A stretch of DNA of 64,000 nt, from the NCBI GenBank assembly GCA_023897205.1, contig JAHWDD010000009.1:1922001-1986000 (forward strand), read 5' to 3'. The notes below the pieces were generated by a model that was not told the origin of the DNA, ran no database searches, and was given only the letters and a program-made list of their open reading frames with translations. The translations under genes and the position numbers were made by a program. This stretch comes from Exophiala sp. HKRS030. Taxonomy: Eukaryota; Ascomycota; Eurotiomycetes; Chaetothyriales; Herpotrichiellaceae. This document shows, one piece after another, positions 53,657 through 62,789 of this stretch (positions are counted from its first letter, which is position 1; every line of letters starts with the position of its first letter).

Positions 53657-55614
53657 CAATATTGGGATGAAGAAGAACACCTCCGCCGGTGCCTTGTATT
53701 GACGAACGATACCGTGCTTGATGGCACATCTAAGCATAGTGTAGGACTTGCTATAAATTATGGATTAGGCTCAACATCGAAATCGAACGATTCATAGTTA
53801 AAGATAGTGCCCTATGAAGCCTTGAGTTTTAGGTGAAGGAGTGTCTACACAAGAGACTGCCCATGGGGACTGAGCTCTAGGATCCGGGTGCTTATGAGGA
53901 GGTAAGTTCTAGGCATGAGGGAGTGCCTATAAGGTTAGGGGGGGGGCTCTCCTAGTAAAAGAAGTGCTATTTTGTTTTAGGTAAGGTATAGTACTAGCCT
54001 TGGCGTTGTGCGTAATCCATAGGTAAATCTCTGTGAAGTACTGGACGGAGTGGTAAGTCCAGCTTCAAAACAGCCTTTACAATTATCGCTGGGACCATGT
54101 CTTGACTCAATGTTGTATCTCGATTCTTCGTGCACCTTCTACACTCTTACGGCTACACATACATAGTACCGAGTTTGGTGTGTTGGCTAGGTGGTTTGAC
54201 ACCTGTCAACACCTGGAAGCCCAGGAGATGGCTTAGCCTAATGAGCCTCATGATCTTCCATCAAAGCTGCTGTCAACCTGTCTCACAGAGATGGATTACG
54301 ACGGTATTTTGTCTACGAGTGACTTCTGGACAGGTCGGAGCACAATGTACCGAGGAGTGCCATCGAGTTCCACACAAAAGACAGCAAAGCCGACACTCGA
54401 AAACCTGCAACATCCACAAAGCATTGGAGACTAATCATTTGTGTCCTTCCATCCTACGAAACACCGACTTCCGCACCCATATTTGTGCCCTGGTATAAAT
54501 ATATCGTGGCCAATGTTCACCTCAATCTCGTTGCCTACACTCTGTCATAAGCTCACTTCATTACGGATCAGTCTTGACGTGACCTTTATGTGGACAAAGA
54601 AATCTGACAAGGCTGGGACTTCTGCAATTATGATACAAATGTCAAAGCTCGTCTCTCCCTCTGGTCGGTGCAACAAGCCTCCCGGAAGATCTTCCCCTTA
54701 TTCTGAGTATGATTGATGATCATCTACGGAGTACCTCAAAAACCACAATTAGGTGGTTCAAGTAGGTCATCCCAAGTTCAAATTGCCATGTCTTTGAATC
54801 AACGATCTCCTTCCTTCCACCTACGTATCAAGTCAGTGCTTTGGTCATGACGGAGCGCTAGCCCTAGCTAACACGACAACATTTTGCCTCCTCCAATGAC
54901 ACGGAGATCTTTTCCAACACGCTGTTGACGTACTCGGGAGCTGGACACGAGGGAAGGTGATCGGCTGCTCGAGGCTTTGAAAGATACAATCAGGACGGGT
55001 AAAGTCCAGACTCAGAAGGGTCGGGCAATCTTGCTCTGGCGTAATTTCAACCTTAGTGAGCGAAAGGTCAATGTTGCAGGCCAAACGTATGATACTTGCA
55101 GACTGACATGCCTAAGCGCAGGGTGCCTTCAAGGTGTTGAGGGATACTTTGACCTCGCGGAAGACTGGTGGTCACTGGTCTACAACCTACCAATCAGGCG
55201 ATGGTCCGACCACAGTTGATACCCCTGACCAGCCTCGTTCAATTGCCCATGACACACATGCGTTGCGATCCAGCAAGTTCGGAAGCTGCTCTCCCTTGAC
55301 GTGGATGAGAGCCCGCGGAACAGGGATACCGGTCACCTTCGGTAGTGTCAGAAGCTTGTCGAGATGTCATGTTGCCAGGAAGTCTGTACGAGAAGTTGTA
55401 CACTCACACTGACAGTGGACCAGCCTCTCATAGGGGTGGGCATCGTGCCTTCTCCAGACTCAGGTTTATAATGACGAAGAACCTCAGACTGGGGATGGGT
55501 TTAATATTACCTACAACACGCCCGACAATGTTACAAGAAGCTCATACACCCCATGCCTGGCGACATTTTCACAGCTAGCATCATCTGTACAGACCACACC
55601 TTTAAAAAGGCCTC
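53657..55614. other. Intergenic region with a MITE-like element
   Basis: About 2 kb between the lipocalin-like gene and the aquaporin gene. It contains a 263-bp inverted-repeat element at 53,759-54,021. Beyond that, only short frames without domains are present. Confidence 0.45.
53759..54021. mobile_element. MITE-like element with inverted ends
   Basis: The left end reads TATGGATTAGGCTCAAC and the right end, on the other strand, reads TATGGATTACGCACAAC: 15 of 17 bases match, including nine at the tip. The ends start with TA, as expected for a Tc1/mariner-type TA target duplication. The interior has no coding frame but holds diverged direct repeats of a TGAGYTYTAGG-like core at 53,823, 53,871 and 53,903. 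A possible remnant is at 53,945. Size and ends fit a short non-autonomous DNA transposon. No transposase is present here. Confidence 0.6.
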
Positions 55615-56877
55615 ATGAACAAGTTGACCAGGCCAAGCCTTCGGATCAGTCATCCAGAACCCACGAAAACCCGTCCTGTCCCATGCATCGTCAATTACAG
55701 TCGCCCTCAGAGCCACCCCAGGGGTGAGGTTGGGAGTCCCTTGAGTCCTACCTTTGTACCCTCGCCAGCCAGTGATATCACACTAGTTTCCTCGCCCCGA
55801 GATACATCCAATGTCGATGTGGGCATGACAGAAGTGCTTCAGGAGCAAGAACAGCAGATAACGGCAACACCACCACAACAGGGCCGCCGACTATTCGGAT
55901 CATTCGACCAAACTCAGCTTGACGAGGCGTGGGATGCGTTGCCGTACGAATACGATCAGCTCAACACTTGGGGCCGTATCCGGCGACGAGTACATCGACC
56001 GTTAGCTGAATGGCTGGGGTCGACAATTTTCATGGTCATCGGCTTGTCTGGCAGTTTAGTGCACCTGACGTCGCGCCAGGCCGCCACCGACACGCTAGGC
56101 GAGTATCTTTCGTGGGGTCTCGGGGTCATGATGGGAGTCTACATCGTCGGAGGATCGTCCGGAGCGCACCTGAACCCCGTCGTGACGATCGTCTTCACCG
56201 TGTTTCGCAGCTTCCCCGCGGGGATGTGCCTTCAGTACATTGTCGCCCAGCTACTCGGCGCCTTCACCGCTTCCGCCATCGTGCTGGGACTCTACCACGA
56301 CGCCATTGAACAGTACGACGGGACGAATGCAGGAGGTGCCGGTTCGGCATTCTACACCCTCCCGCGGCCGGGGTTGAGCCTCGTGGCCGCAATGCTGACC
56401 GAATGCGTGGGTACGGGGATTCTATGTATCGCCGTGCTCGCCCTGAACGATCCTCGAAACGTCCCTCGACGCACCAACATGCATGCTATAGTCATGGCTC
56501 TCGTGGTCACTGGTTTATGTCTCGCATTTTCTTACAACACGGGCACCTGTCTGAACCCGGCGCGAGACTTTGGGCCACGGCTGCTTATATGGGCCACGGG
56601 CGTCGGAGATGGTAACGTCTGGACCATGGCCACTTACTGGTGGGCCTGGGGACCGTGGGGAAGCACCATTGCCGGCGGCGTGATAGGCGCCGGTATTTAT
56701 GACCTCTTCATCTTTGTCGGTCCGGAAAGTCCCATCAACTTTCCTCGTGGAAGGTTGGGGAGTCATGTCAGGGCTGTCCGGGATAAAATCACCCCGGTAT
56801 CCACGACGACCACGACAAGCAATTGTGTGGACGTCGAAAAGGGTCGGACCACAAATAATGACGGACAACGACAGTGA
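55615..56877 (+). CDS. Aquaglyceroporin-type channel (MIP family)
   Basis: An intronless gene of 420 residues. MIP channels pass water, glycerol or small solutes through the plasma or vacuolar membrane. About 120 residues of polar N-terminal tail come first, as in fungal Fps1-like and long-tailed aquaporins. Six membrane helices follow. The first pore box is GAHLNPVVT, with Asn-Pro-Val instead of Asn-Pro-Ala, near residue 187. The second is the usual LNPARDFGPR, with the Arg and Asp that mark glycerol facilitators, near residue 315. The conserved helix segments LGVMMGVYIVGGSSG and AAMLTECVGTGILCIAVLAL are visible. Length without introns is normal. Substrate is not known. Confidence 0.93.
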   Translation: MNKLTRPSLRISHPEPTKTRPVPCIVNYSRPQSHPRGEVGSPLSPTFVPSPASDITLVSSPRDTSNVDVGMTEVLQEQEQQITATPPQQGRRLFGSFDQTQLDEAWDALPYEYDQLNTWGRIRRRVHRPLAEWLGSTIFMVIGLSGSLVHLTSRQAATDTLGEYLSWGLGVMMGVYIVGGSSGAHLNPVVTIVFTVFRSFPAGMCLQYIVAQLLGAFTASAIVLGLYHDAIEQYDGTNAGGAGSAFYTLPRPGLSLVAAMLTECVGTGILCIAVLALNDPRNVPRRTNMHAIVMALVVTGLCLAFSYNTGTCLNPARDFGPRLLIWATGVGDGNVWTMATYWWAWGPWGSTIAGGVIGAGIYDLFIFVGPESPINFPRGRLGSHVRAVRDKITPVSTTTTTSNCVDVEKGRTTNNDGQRQ

Positions 56878-57227
56878 GAATGGGTGTCCTTCTTTCTCAT
56901 GTGCCACAGTTTCCAGGGCCTGGTTAGACTCGGGAATGTCGGGTGTATTCTTCTGACGGAGGACGGTGAAATTGTAAATAGGCTTGTGACGATCACTGGG
57001 GAGTTCGGATTCCAATAAAACAACTTTATGTTTAATTTTCATTGCCCCAAAACAATACTGTTGATGTCTTCAATACTTGTGAGAGAATCATTTGACCATG
57101 GTATCGTTACTTGGGTAAGTCGAGACTACAGGCCTCGTGTCTTCCTTGGGGTGGTGCAAGGCTGAACTTGATCTCCTACCCCCCTATTTACATCCACAGT
57201 CTACATAGGGTCACGGTTTTTGTAGAT
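56878..57227. other. Convergent intergenic region
   Basis: This holds the 3' ends of the aquaporin and DUF3237 genes. I see nothing else. Confidence 0.4.
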
Positions 57228-57827
57228 TCAACACAATTTATAAATTGCATATTCTGCACCAGTCCGACTTCCACCACCAGCATCATTGTCATCATTGTCA
57301 TCATCAACCTGAATTCGTCCCTGACCAACGAGAAACAACGTTTCCAACCATTTCAACCTTTGATCCGAAGTCTCGATCATGACTTTGGTGAACCAATTGG
57401 AATGATTTTCGAATCGTGTCGACTTTGAATCTGATTCACGACGTATCGCTTTCGCGACGGTTCCGTCCACCGTCAAAATTCCAGAATACCGAATATAAAC
57501 ATGTTCTTTTGTGTCTGTCTCTGCGCGACATCGTACGTCGAGATGGGCTGTTTTGACGTTGCCCTCGGACAAAGTCGAAGTCGAAGTCGTAGTAGTAGTA
57601 GTGACTGGCCAAGCAGGTGGCACGAGTTCAGCTTTGATCTCTTCGTCACCGGTCGGATTCGTGACACTGAAAACCCCAGATATGATAGGAGCGAAAGAAC
57701 GGACAACCGAATGAGAACCTGTACCAAAATTCTCTTTTGAACCCATTATGGAAATTCCAGTACCGACGTATCCTCGAAATGTGGCGACGCGTTCTAGTTT
57801 AGGTGTCGGGACGGTGTATGTTGTCAT
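57228..57827 (-). CDS. DUF3237 (UPF0311) protein, paralogue 1
   Basis: A single exon of 199 residues. The family is small and mostly uncharacterised, with a compact beta-barrel fold. Landmarks are GVFSVTNPTG, the strand AHLDVRCRAET, VYIRYSGILTVDG, WFTKVMIETSDQRLKWLETLFLVGQGR and a closing AEYAIYKL. A Thr/Ser-rich insert (TTTTTTSTST) and an Asp/Asn-rich repeat near the C-terminus are specific to this copy. It is clearly paralogous to the gene at 61970, which lies on the other side of the Zn2Cys6 gene; the WLET and VGQGR blocks are shared. Function is unknown. Confidence 0.85.
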   Translation of the reverse strand: MTTYTVPTPKLERVATFRGYVGTGISIMGSKENFGTGSHSVVRSFAPIISGVFSVTNPTGDEEIKAELVPPAWPVTTTTTTSTSTLSEGNVKTAHLDVRCRAETDTKEHVYIRYSGILTVDGTVAKAIRRESDSKSTRFENHSNWFTKVMIETSDQRLKWLETLFLVGQGRIQVDDDNDDNDAGGGSRTGAEYAIYKLC

Positions 57828-58238
57828 TCTACAATATCAGTCAAAAGTTGTACAATTCTATCCGCTGTGCTTTGGATTTTCGATTGCTGAGTTCTCGACA
57901 GTAAGATCCAGGTATGTGTCTTCAACCTTGGTGATAAAGAAATCAAGTACTCGTATGACAACTTTTTGTATAATGTTGTACACTGACTTGATTATACGAC
58001 CCTCACACTATGCCACCGTGATAACGACCAATAGACCATGAGCAACAGTAGTACATCTCATCTTAGCGAGTACATCATCAAGCCTCATGCAGCCCGGAAG
58101 CGTACATGCGGTTCCGCTCAGAGCTACGATCATGTGAGGTTCGTTTAGCAAAAGTCGCACTAAACGACATGAGATTATCTGATTATCCAGACAGTATTCT
58201 CCGAACTCATACATTCAACACATGACGGCCCCCCAGTT
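57828..58238. other. Intergenic region
   Basis: This lies between the DUF3237 start and the 3' end of the large Zn2Cys6 gene. I see no further feature. Confidence 0.4.
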
Positions 58239-61103
58239 TCAGGAGGTGTAGAAAAGACCTGATTCTGTCTGGAGCTCGTGTCCCAACTCCAACAACCTAT
58301 GTTGCATTGTAAGACGATAAATGATAGGGTTTACGGCATCAGAATTCCTCCTCAGGACTTTAAGAGCATCAATACAACTGACACAGTGTCGGGATATCTC
58401 GTCGCTGCTCGTGTTGGCATAGAGCCACTCTCGGTCCTCTAGACGGGTGGCATCAGTGGGGGATCGCCAACACTGGAGCCAGTCCAGAAGAGTTTGGCAC
58501 GCCATTTCGAGAGCCCGGATGAGTTTGTCCGGGTGTGGCTCGGCGAGAATGGCACTCTGGCTTATGGCGAAATGGATGTCTTTGTTACTGCCCGCTGGAG
58601 ATGTGGAATTCGACACGGGCCAACCAGACGCCCTACCCAGATTGGCTATAGAATACGCACCCGACTTCCTCAGCTGGTTCACCAACGCCGAAGAAGCACG
58701 GAGACTTCGTCCGAGCCTTTCAGACTTGGAGTTTTGATCGGCAAATTCGATACATCTGGCCAGGAGAAGACAGCCCAAGTTCCATCCCATGCCCAAGACG
58801 AGGTGCCACGACTGGACTTGGAACGATAGCTGGGAGTGGGCACCCACGCAGGCTTTGAAGAATGTGTCGTACTCCATGATCCAATAGTCGTGCACGCGCA
58901 AGGCTTCTTTGATCACACTTTCGACTTCGGCTGGTGATGTTTTTTTTGGTTGGGAAAACACCTGCTGCATTTTGCTGATTTTGCGCCAAAACAGTACCTT
59001 GAGAGGAACTGCCGCCTGAAGAGTCTTGGTGTCTAGCTGTGCAGAGAAGACGCCTTCTGCTGCCAGATTTGATGATCGGGCCTCGTCGACCTCAATTATG
59101 TACGAGTCCCAGATGTTCACGAGGGAAGGCGTTTTGTTGGTTGTCATGCCCGAGGGGGTCTGCAGATTTTCGAAAGCTTTGACTGCTCGGGTGTTGCATG
59201 AAGAGCCTAGCTCAAAATACATCAACGTGTCACTGTCTGGGGCTATCAATGAGCTCTGCCCAAGTACAGACGCTGTCGTATCGTACATTATCCCTAGCCA
59301 GAAAACCAGATTGAAGTCATACAGGCTTTTGGGATCTAGGAGACTGGTTCTGGTACGATTTGCATTGATAGAAGTGTCCGCGGGCATTCCATGATCTTGT
59401 GAGTACGACAATAGCCTCGCTTTCCAGTTGAGGAGATGATGTATCGCAGTTCCAAGAGAGCCGGAGCCATCATGGAGGCCTCTTGAGAAGGATGAAATCT
59501 GTGGATTGCTTGGAGAGCTTGTCAAAACACCGCCGGAAATTGTCGGCGAATATGATTGTGGCATGAGAGGGCGCCTGGGGTTGAGAAGGTACTCGCCTTG
59601 ACTCGGCATTTGCGGATCTAGTGGTTCTGAAGGCTCGTCACTCGAGTCACCAAGTTCGTCCTCATTCGGTGGTTGTTGAGTCAAGGAAAACATGATGATG
59701 GCAAAGATGACCCGAAAGGAGCCACAATATTTCCATCGATCGATGCATCTTCGTGCTTCGTTCCAAACACTCTGTCGTAGCAAGCCTTCAAAGTCATAAG
59801 TGTCCATTGCTTCATGGTCAGGACTGGGTTGCCTTTCTGTTGCATATCTGTCCTCGAAGGAGAGCCGGTTGACCCACCTTGCATCTGATGGGGAGAGTTG
59901 GGAAGAATATGACCATTGACTAGCAAAAGCTACAATGGCAAGTTTGAGTGCTCTCGAGGAACCAGAATGTTCAGCTCGCGTCAGCGGTCGACTTCTCAGC
60001 GAGGAAAAACCAGCATCAAGTTCAAAGACGCGGCTGTAGAGGCTGCTTGATGCACTGGGTGAATAAATAACATCGCTGAGCGTCCTTTGTCGAGTTTTCC
60101 TCAGTTTTATATTGTATGGACAATTCTCTGCAGTGATCCAACATGATAGCGCATTCTCCAAGCTATCCTGGTAGATCTTCATCAAGCCTTCGGCAACCGC
60201 AGTCTTATTCGAAGTGTCCGCAAGTTGGCTTTCTTGCGGACTTAATCGTGGTGCATGTGATTCGTTGTAATATGACTTTGCCGTTGGCTCTGAGAGTGGA
60301 ATTGCCGGACCTGGTCGTTCATTCATGGAATGCCACTCCAATGGAAATGGAGGCCAACCCGCGGACAGGTCTGCTTGCTGTAATGTTTTTGGGTCCAGAA
60401 CCTCCGACTGCGCACGCCTTGCTTGGAAGTCAGCATCTTCATAGATAGGCACCGGGAAGTCAGAGGCCGTAGTCCCAGACAGTAAGTCATAGCTAGAATC
60501 TGAAGGTAGGGTTGTCCCTGGAATTGTGTGTCTACTGTTGTCGGGTTGCTCGTTGTATAGTTCATGCCACGCGTGGCTCTGGACAGTTTCAAGGGATAAT
60601 CCAGGAAAATCTAGGCCATTCGACGAACCCGAAAAGAGCGAGGGAAGCGTCTCATCTTGAGTTTCACGCAGGTCAATGTCAAGAAATGAACGACCAAACC
60701 CAGTGGTTCTGGGATTTGAGGTACCTTTGTTGTGAAAGATATCTTGAGGGGTAGTTTTGGTCGCTAGAAGAGAGCTAGCGTCTGATGGCATTACCGGTAA
60801 GGAGGATAAAGTGGAGTTCTCCTGGAATCTCTGAGAAGGGGTTCCAAACATTGTCTTGATGCGTTGTGGCAGAGTATCCACTGGAACACTGCGTAGCCAT
60901 TCGAATGTACATTGTTTCCGGTACCTTTGGCACATAGAGCAGCGGTTGTTTGGATCGACTTGACCCAGAGGATCAATGCCGAGGCGAACCGCATCACAGC
61001 CTCGTCGTCCTTTCCTACAATGATCGCAACTTTGATATTGCTTCCGGTTGCTCCTGTAGCGTCGTTGGGCAGAAGCACGCTGAGTCGCAGAATTTGAGCT
61101 CAT
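58239..61103 (-). CDS. Large Zn2Cys6 transcription factor
   Basis: A single exon of 954 residues. The zinc cluster is CX2CX6CX18CX2CX6C (Cys26, 29, 36, 55, 58, 65), with the loop between the third and fourth Cys (LGIDPLGQVDPNN) longer than the common 5-16 residues. A basic stretch (RRYRSNRKQYQS) precedes it. A long low-complexity region follows, then a region from about residue 330 with helices typical of the regulatory domain of these factors, including LKLAIVAFASQWSYSSQ and VIFAIIMFSLTQQPPNEDE. Many fungal homologues with a similar long-loop cluster are known to me only as unnamed regulators. It lies between two DUF3237 paralogues, and next to an aquaporin gene, so it may control them. Confidence 0.9.
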   Translation of the reverse strand: MSSNSATQRASAQRRYRSNRKQYQSCDHCRKGRRGCDAVRLGIDPLGQVDPNNRCSMCQRYRKQCTFEWLRSVPVDTLPQRIKTMFGTPSQRFQENSTLSSLPVMPSDASSLLATKTTPQDIFHNKGTSNPRTTGFGRSFLDIDLRETQDETLPSLFSGSSNGLDFPGLSLETVQSHAWHELYNEQPDNSRHTIPGTTLPSDSSYDLLSGTTASDFPVPIYEDADFQARRAQSEVLDPKTLQQADLSAGWPPFPLEWHSMNERPGPAIPLSEPTAKSYYNESHAPRLSPQESQLADTSNKTAVAEGLMKIYQDSLENALSCWITAENCPYNIKLRKTRQRTLSDVIYSPSASSSLYSRVFELDAGFSSLRSRPLTRAEHSGSSRALKLAIVAFASQWSYSSQLSPSDARWVNRLSFEDRYATERQPSPDHEAMDTYDFEGLLRQSVWNEARRCIDRWKYCGSFRVIFAIIMFSLTQQPPNEDELGDSSDEPSEPLDPQMPSQGEYLLNPRRPLMPQSYSPTISGGVLTSSPSNPQISSFSRGLHDGSGSLGTAIHHLLNWKARLLSYSQDHGMPADTSINANRTRTSLLDPKSLYDFNLVFWLGIMYDTTASVLGQSSLIAPDSDTLMYFELGSSCNTRAVKAFENLQTPSGMTTNKTPSLVNIWDSYIIEVDEARSSNLAAEGVFSAQLDTKTLQAAVPLKVLFWRKISKMQQVFSQPKKTSPAEVESVIKEALRVHDYWIMEYDTFFKACVGAHSQLSFQVQSWHLVLGMGWNLGCLLLARCIEFADQNSKSERLGRSLRASSALVNQLRKSGAYSIANLGRASGWPVSNSTSPAGSNKDIHFAISQSAILAEPHPDKLIRALEMACQTLLDWLQCWRSPTDATRLEDREWLYANTSSDEISRHCVSCIDALKVLRRNSDAVNPIIYRLTMQHRLLELGHELQTESGLFYTS

Positions 61104-61969
61104 TCTCTAGGGTCAGAAGCGCATATCTTGGTGAAGGAGATGATGAATCAAATCATCCTGTTGGATGTAACGCCCTCGCCATAGGATCGACAGGTGGGCC
61201 TGAGTGTTGGTAGAGGAGGATTTGTCAGCGAGTAGTTGAGCTTTTGCAACTTCGTTCACCAGACGTCGGTGCTTGGTCAATTCAACTGAATGTCCCTTGT
61301 TTCTGAGGGAATTTGGAGGCATCAAGCATACAGCTCAAATCCACGTATAAGCTGATTCTTCGCCAAAAACCAGCGCTATGCGGCACCGACGCCTTAGAGC
61401 CATGCACTTGACGAATGGTAAACGCGGTAGGGTGGTTAAAACCTGACCAATATGGGGAAAGACGGCTGCGGTCAAACGAATTTGAGGCTGTACCACTTTC
61501 GATGGCCGTGAGAGTGCATTTAGTCGACTACCCGGTCTGCCATATCATATTCGAGTGAGGTTGTATCGATGCATAGTGCCCCACTTTACGGTAGACGTTC
61601 GACCGGAGCCGCATGGTCCGAACATGGCTTCCTCGAATTGGGTACGATACGATGGAGTATGTCTCTTTCTTAGTAATGGGGGCAGCTTTCTGTACTCAGC
61701 AGTCATGGTCTGTACCGTATGAATCTCTGCACTTACATTAATTAATCCTAGTCCCCAGGTCGAGGAGAGGTAAGTCTAGACTAACCCTGTTGGTACTGAG
61801 GCCATACTCCACATCAGACTTCCAGTACTATTTAAATGAGAAGTCAGTCCTACCCCAGGCGAAATATAAAGTGCCCAGGAACAGAACTTCAAAAGCTGGT
61901 AGGACACCAACACTCCTCAACAGTGTCATCTTGTGCGTGGATCTCGGACAATATACCAACAATTTTATC
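61104..61969. other. Divergent promoter region
   Basis: This lies between the Zn2Cys6 gene (minus) and the second DUF3237 gene (plus). No copy of the CGG-octad element was found. Confidence 0.4.
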
Positions 61970-62461
61970 ATGGCGCCAACTTTGAAACACATCTTTACCA
62001 TGCGAGAATACTTGCATCCCGATCTTGCAGTTGTTGGGCCAAACTACACCGGAGCCACGAGACTCATGGCCAATGTCACGGGTGGCTTCATCAAGTTCAA
62101 AGACTCCGATGTGAAAGCCGACATTGTTCCGCCGGGGGGAGATTGGCCCTTGATTGATTACAACGCAAACTGTGTTCATATCGATGCCCGGGCCAGAGCA
62201 AAAACAGACAAGGGGGAAATTTACATTCGATACACGGGAATGATCATGATTGATGAGGGTACGAAGAAGATACTGGATAACGCTGCCGAAATCAAATCGA
62301 CAAACTTTGGGGACACAAATTGGTTCACGAGACTAGATGTAGAGACGACCGACCAGAGTCTGAAATGGCTGGAAACATCTGCGCTTGTAGGACAAGGGCG
62401 TTGGCACATTGATGAAGGAGGGTTGGCCGCGGAATACTTGGTGTACAAGTTAGAGAACTAG
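61970..62461 (+). CDS. DUF3237 (UPF0311) protein, paralogue 2
   Basis: A single exon of 163 residues from ATG 61970 (MAPTLKHIFTMREYL). Further upstream the frame is open but lacks a convincing start. The family hallmarks are NVTGGFIKF, the VHIDARARAKTD strand, EIYIRYTGMIMIDEG, WFTRLDVETTDQSLKWLETSALVGQGRWHID and AEYLVYKLEN. It shares with paralogue 1 the WLET, VGQGR and AEY blocks but has no Thr-rich or Asp-rich insert. Function is unknown; it is divergently transcribed from the Zn2Cys6 gene. Confidence 0.88.
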   Translation: MAPTLKHIFTMREYLHPDLAVVGPNYTGATRLMANVTGGFIKFKDSDVKADIVPPGGDWPLIDYNANCVHIDARARAKTDKGEIYIRYTGMIMIDEGTKKILDNAAEIKSTNFGDTNWFTRLDVETTDQSLKWLETSALVGQGRWHIDEGGLAAEYLVYKLEN

Positions 62462-62789
62462 TGTAGCATAAGTTCAATGCAAACAAGTGATCCTAGGAGA
62501 CATATCTTTGAACGACCGAGGAAATGGTATTCTTATCCTCTCGGTAAAGAAGAATCAAATATTGTCAAAGACTCGCAAGCCTTGCTCCTCCATACGGTAG
62601 TGTCGAGTCCTCCCTTTGCTCAGCCTTGTGCTTAGTCAAGTTGCCAAGGCGGTCAGTTCCTTCTCCATACGCGACTTTGGCGACTTTGATCCGCGTTTCT
62701 GTTCCTGCGGACTCGCAACTTTTACACAATTTCTCTAAAGGACTCTCGGTCCATGTCATCGCGACAATTCCTCATGTTCGTTTCTAGTC
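62462..62789. other. Intergenic region
   Basis: This lies between the DUF3237 gene and the SHG1 gene and probably holds the promoter of the latter. I see nothing else. Confidence 0.4.

Noticed and set aside
53657..55614. Small open frames around the MITE-like element
   Set aside because: They are short, partly start at non-ATG codons, and show no protein-like pattern.
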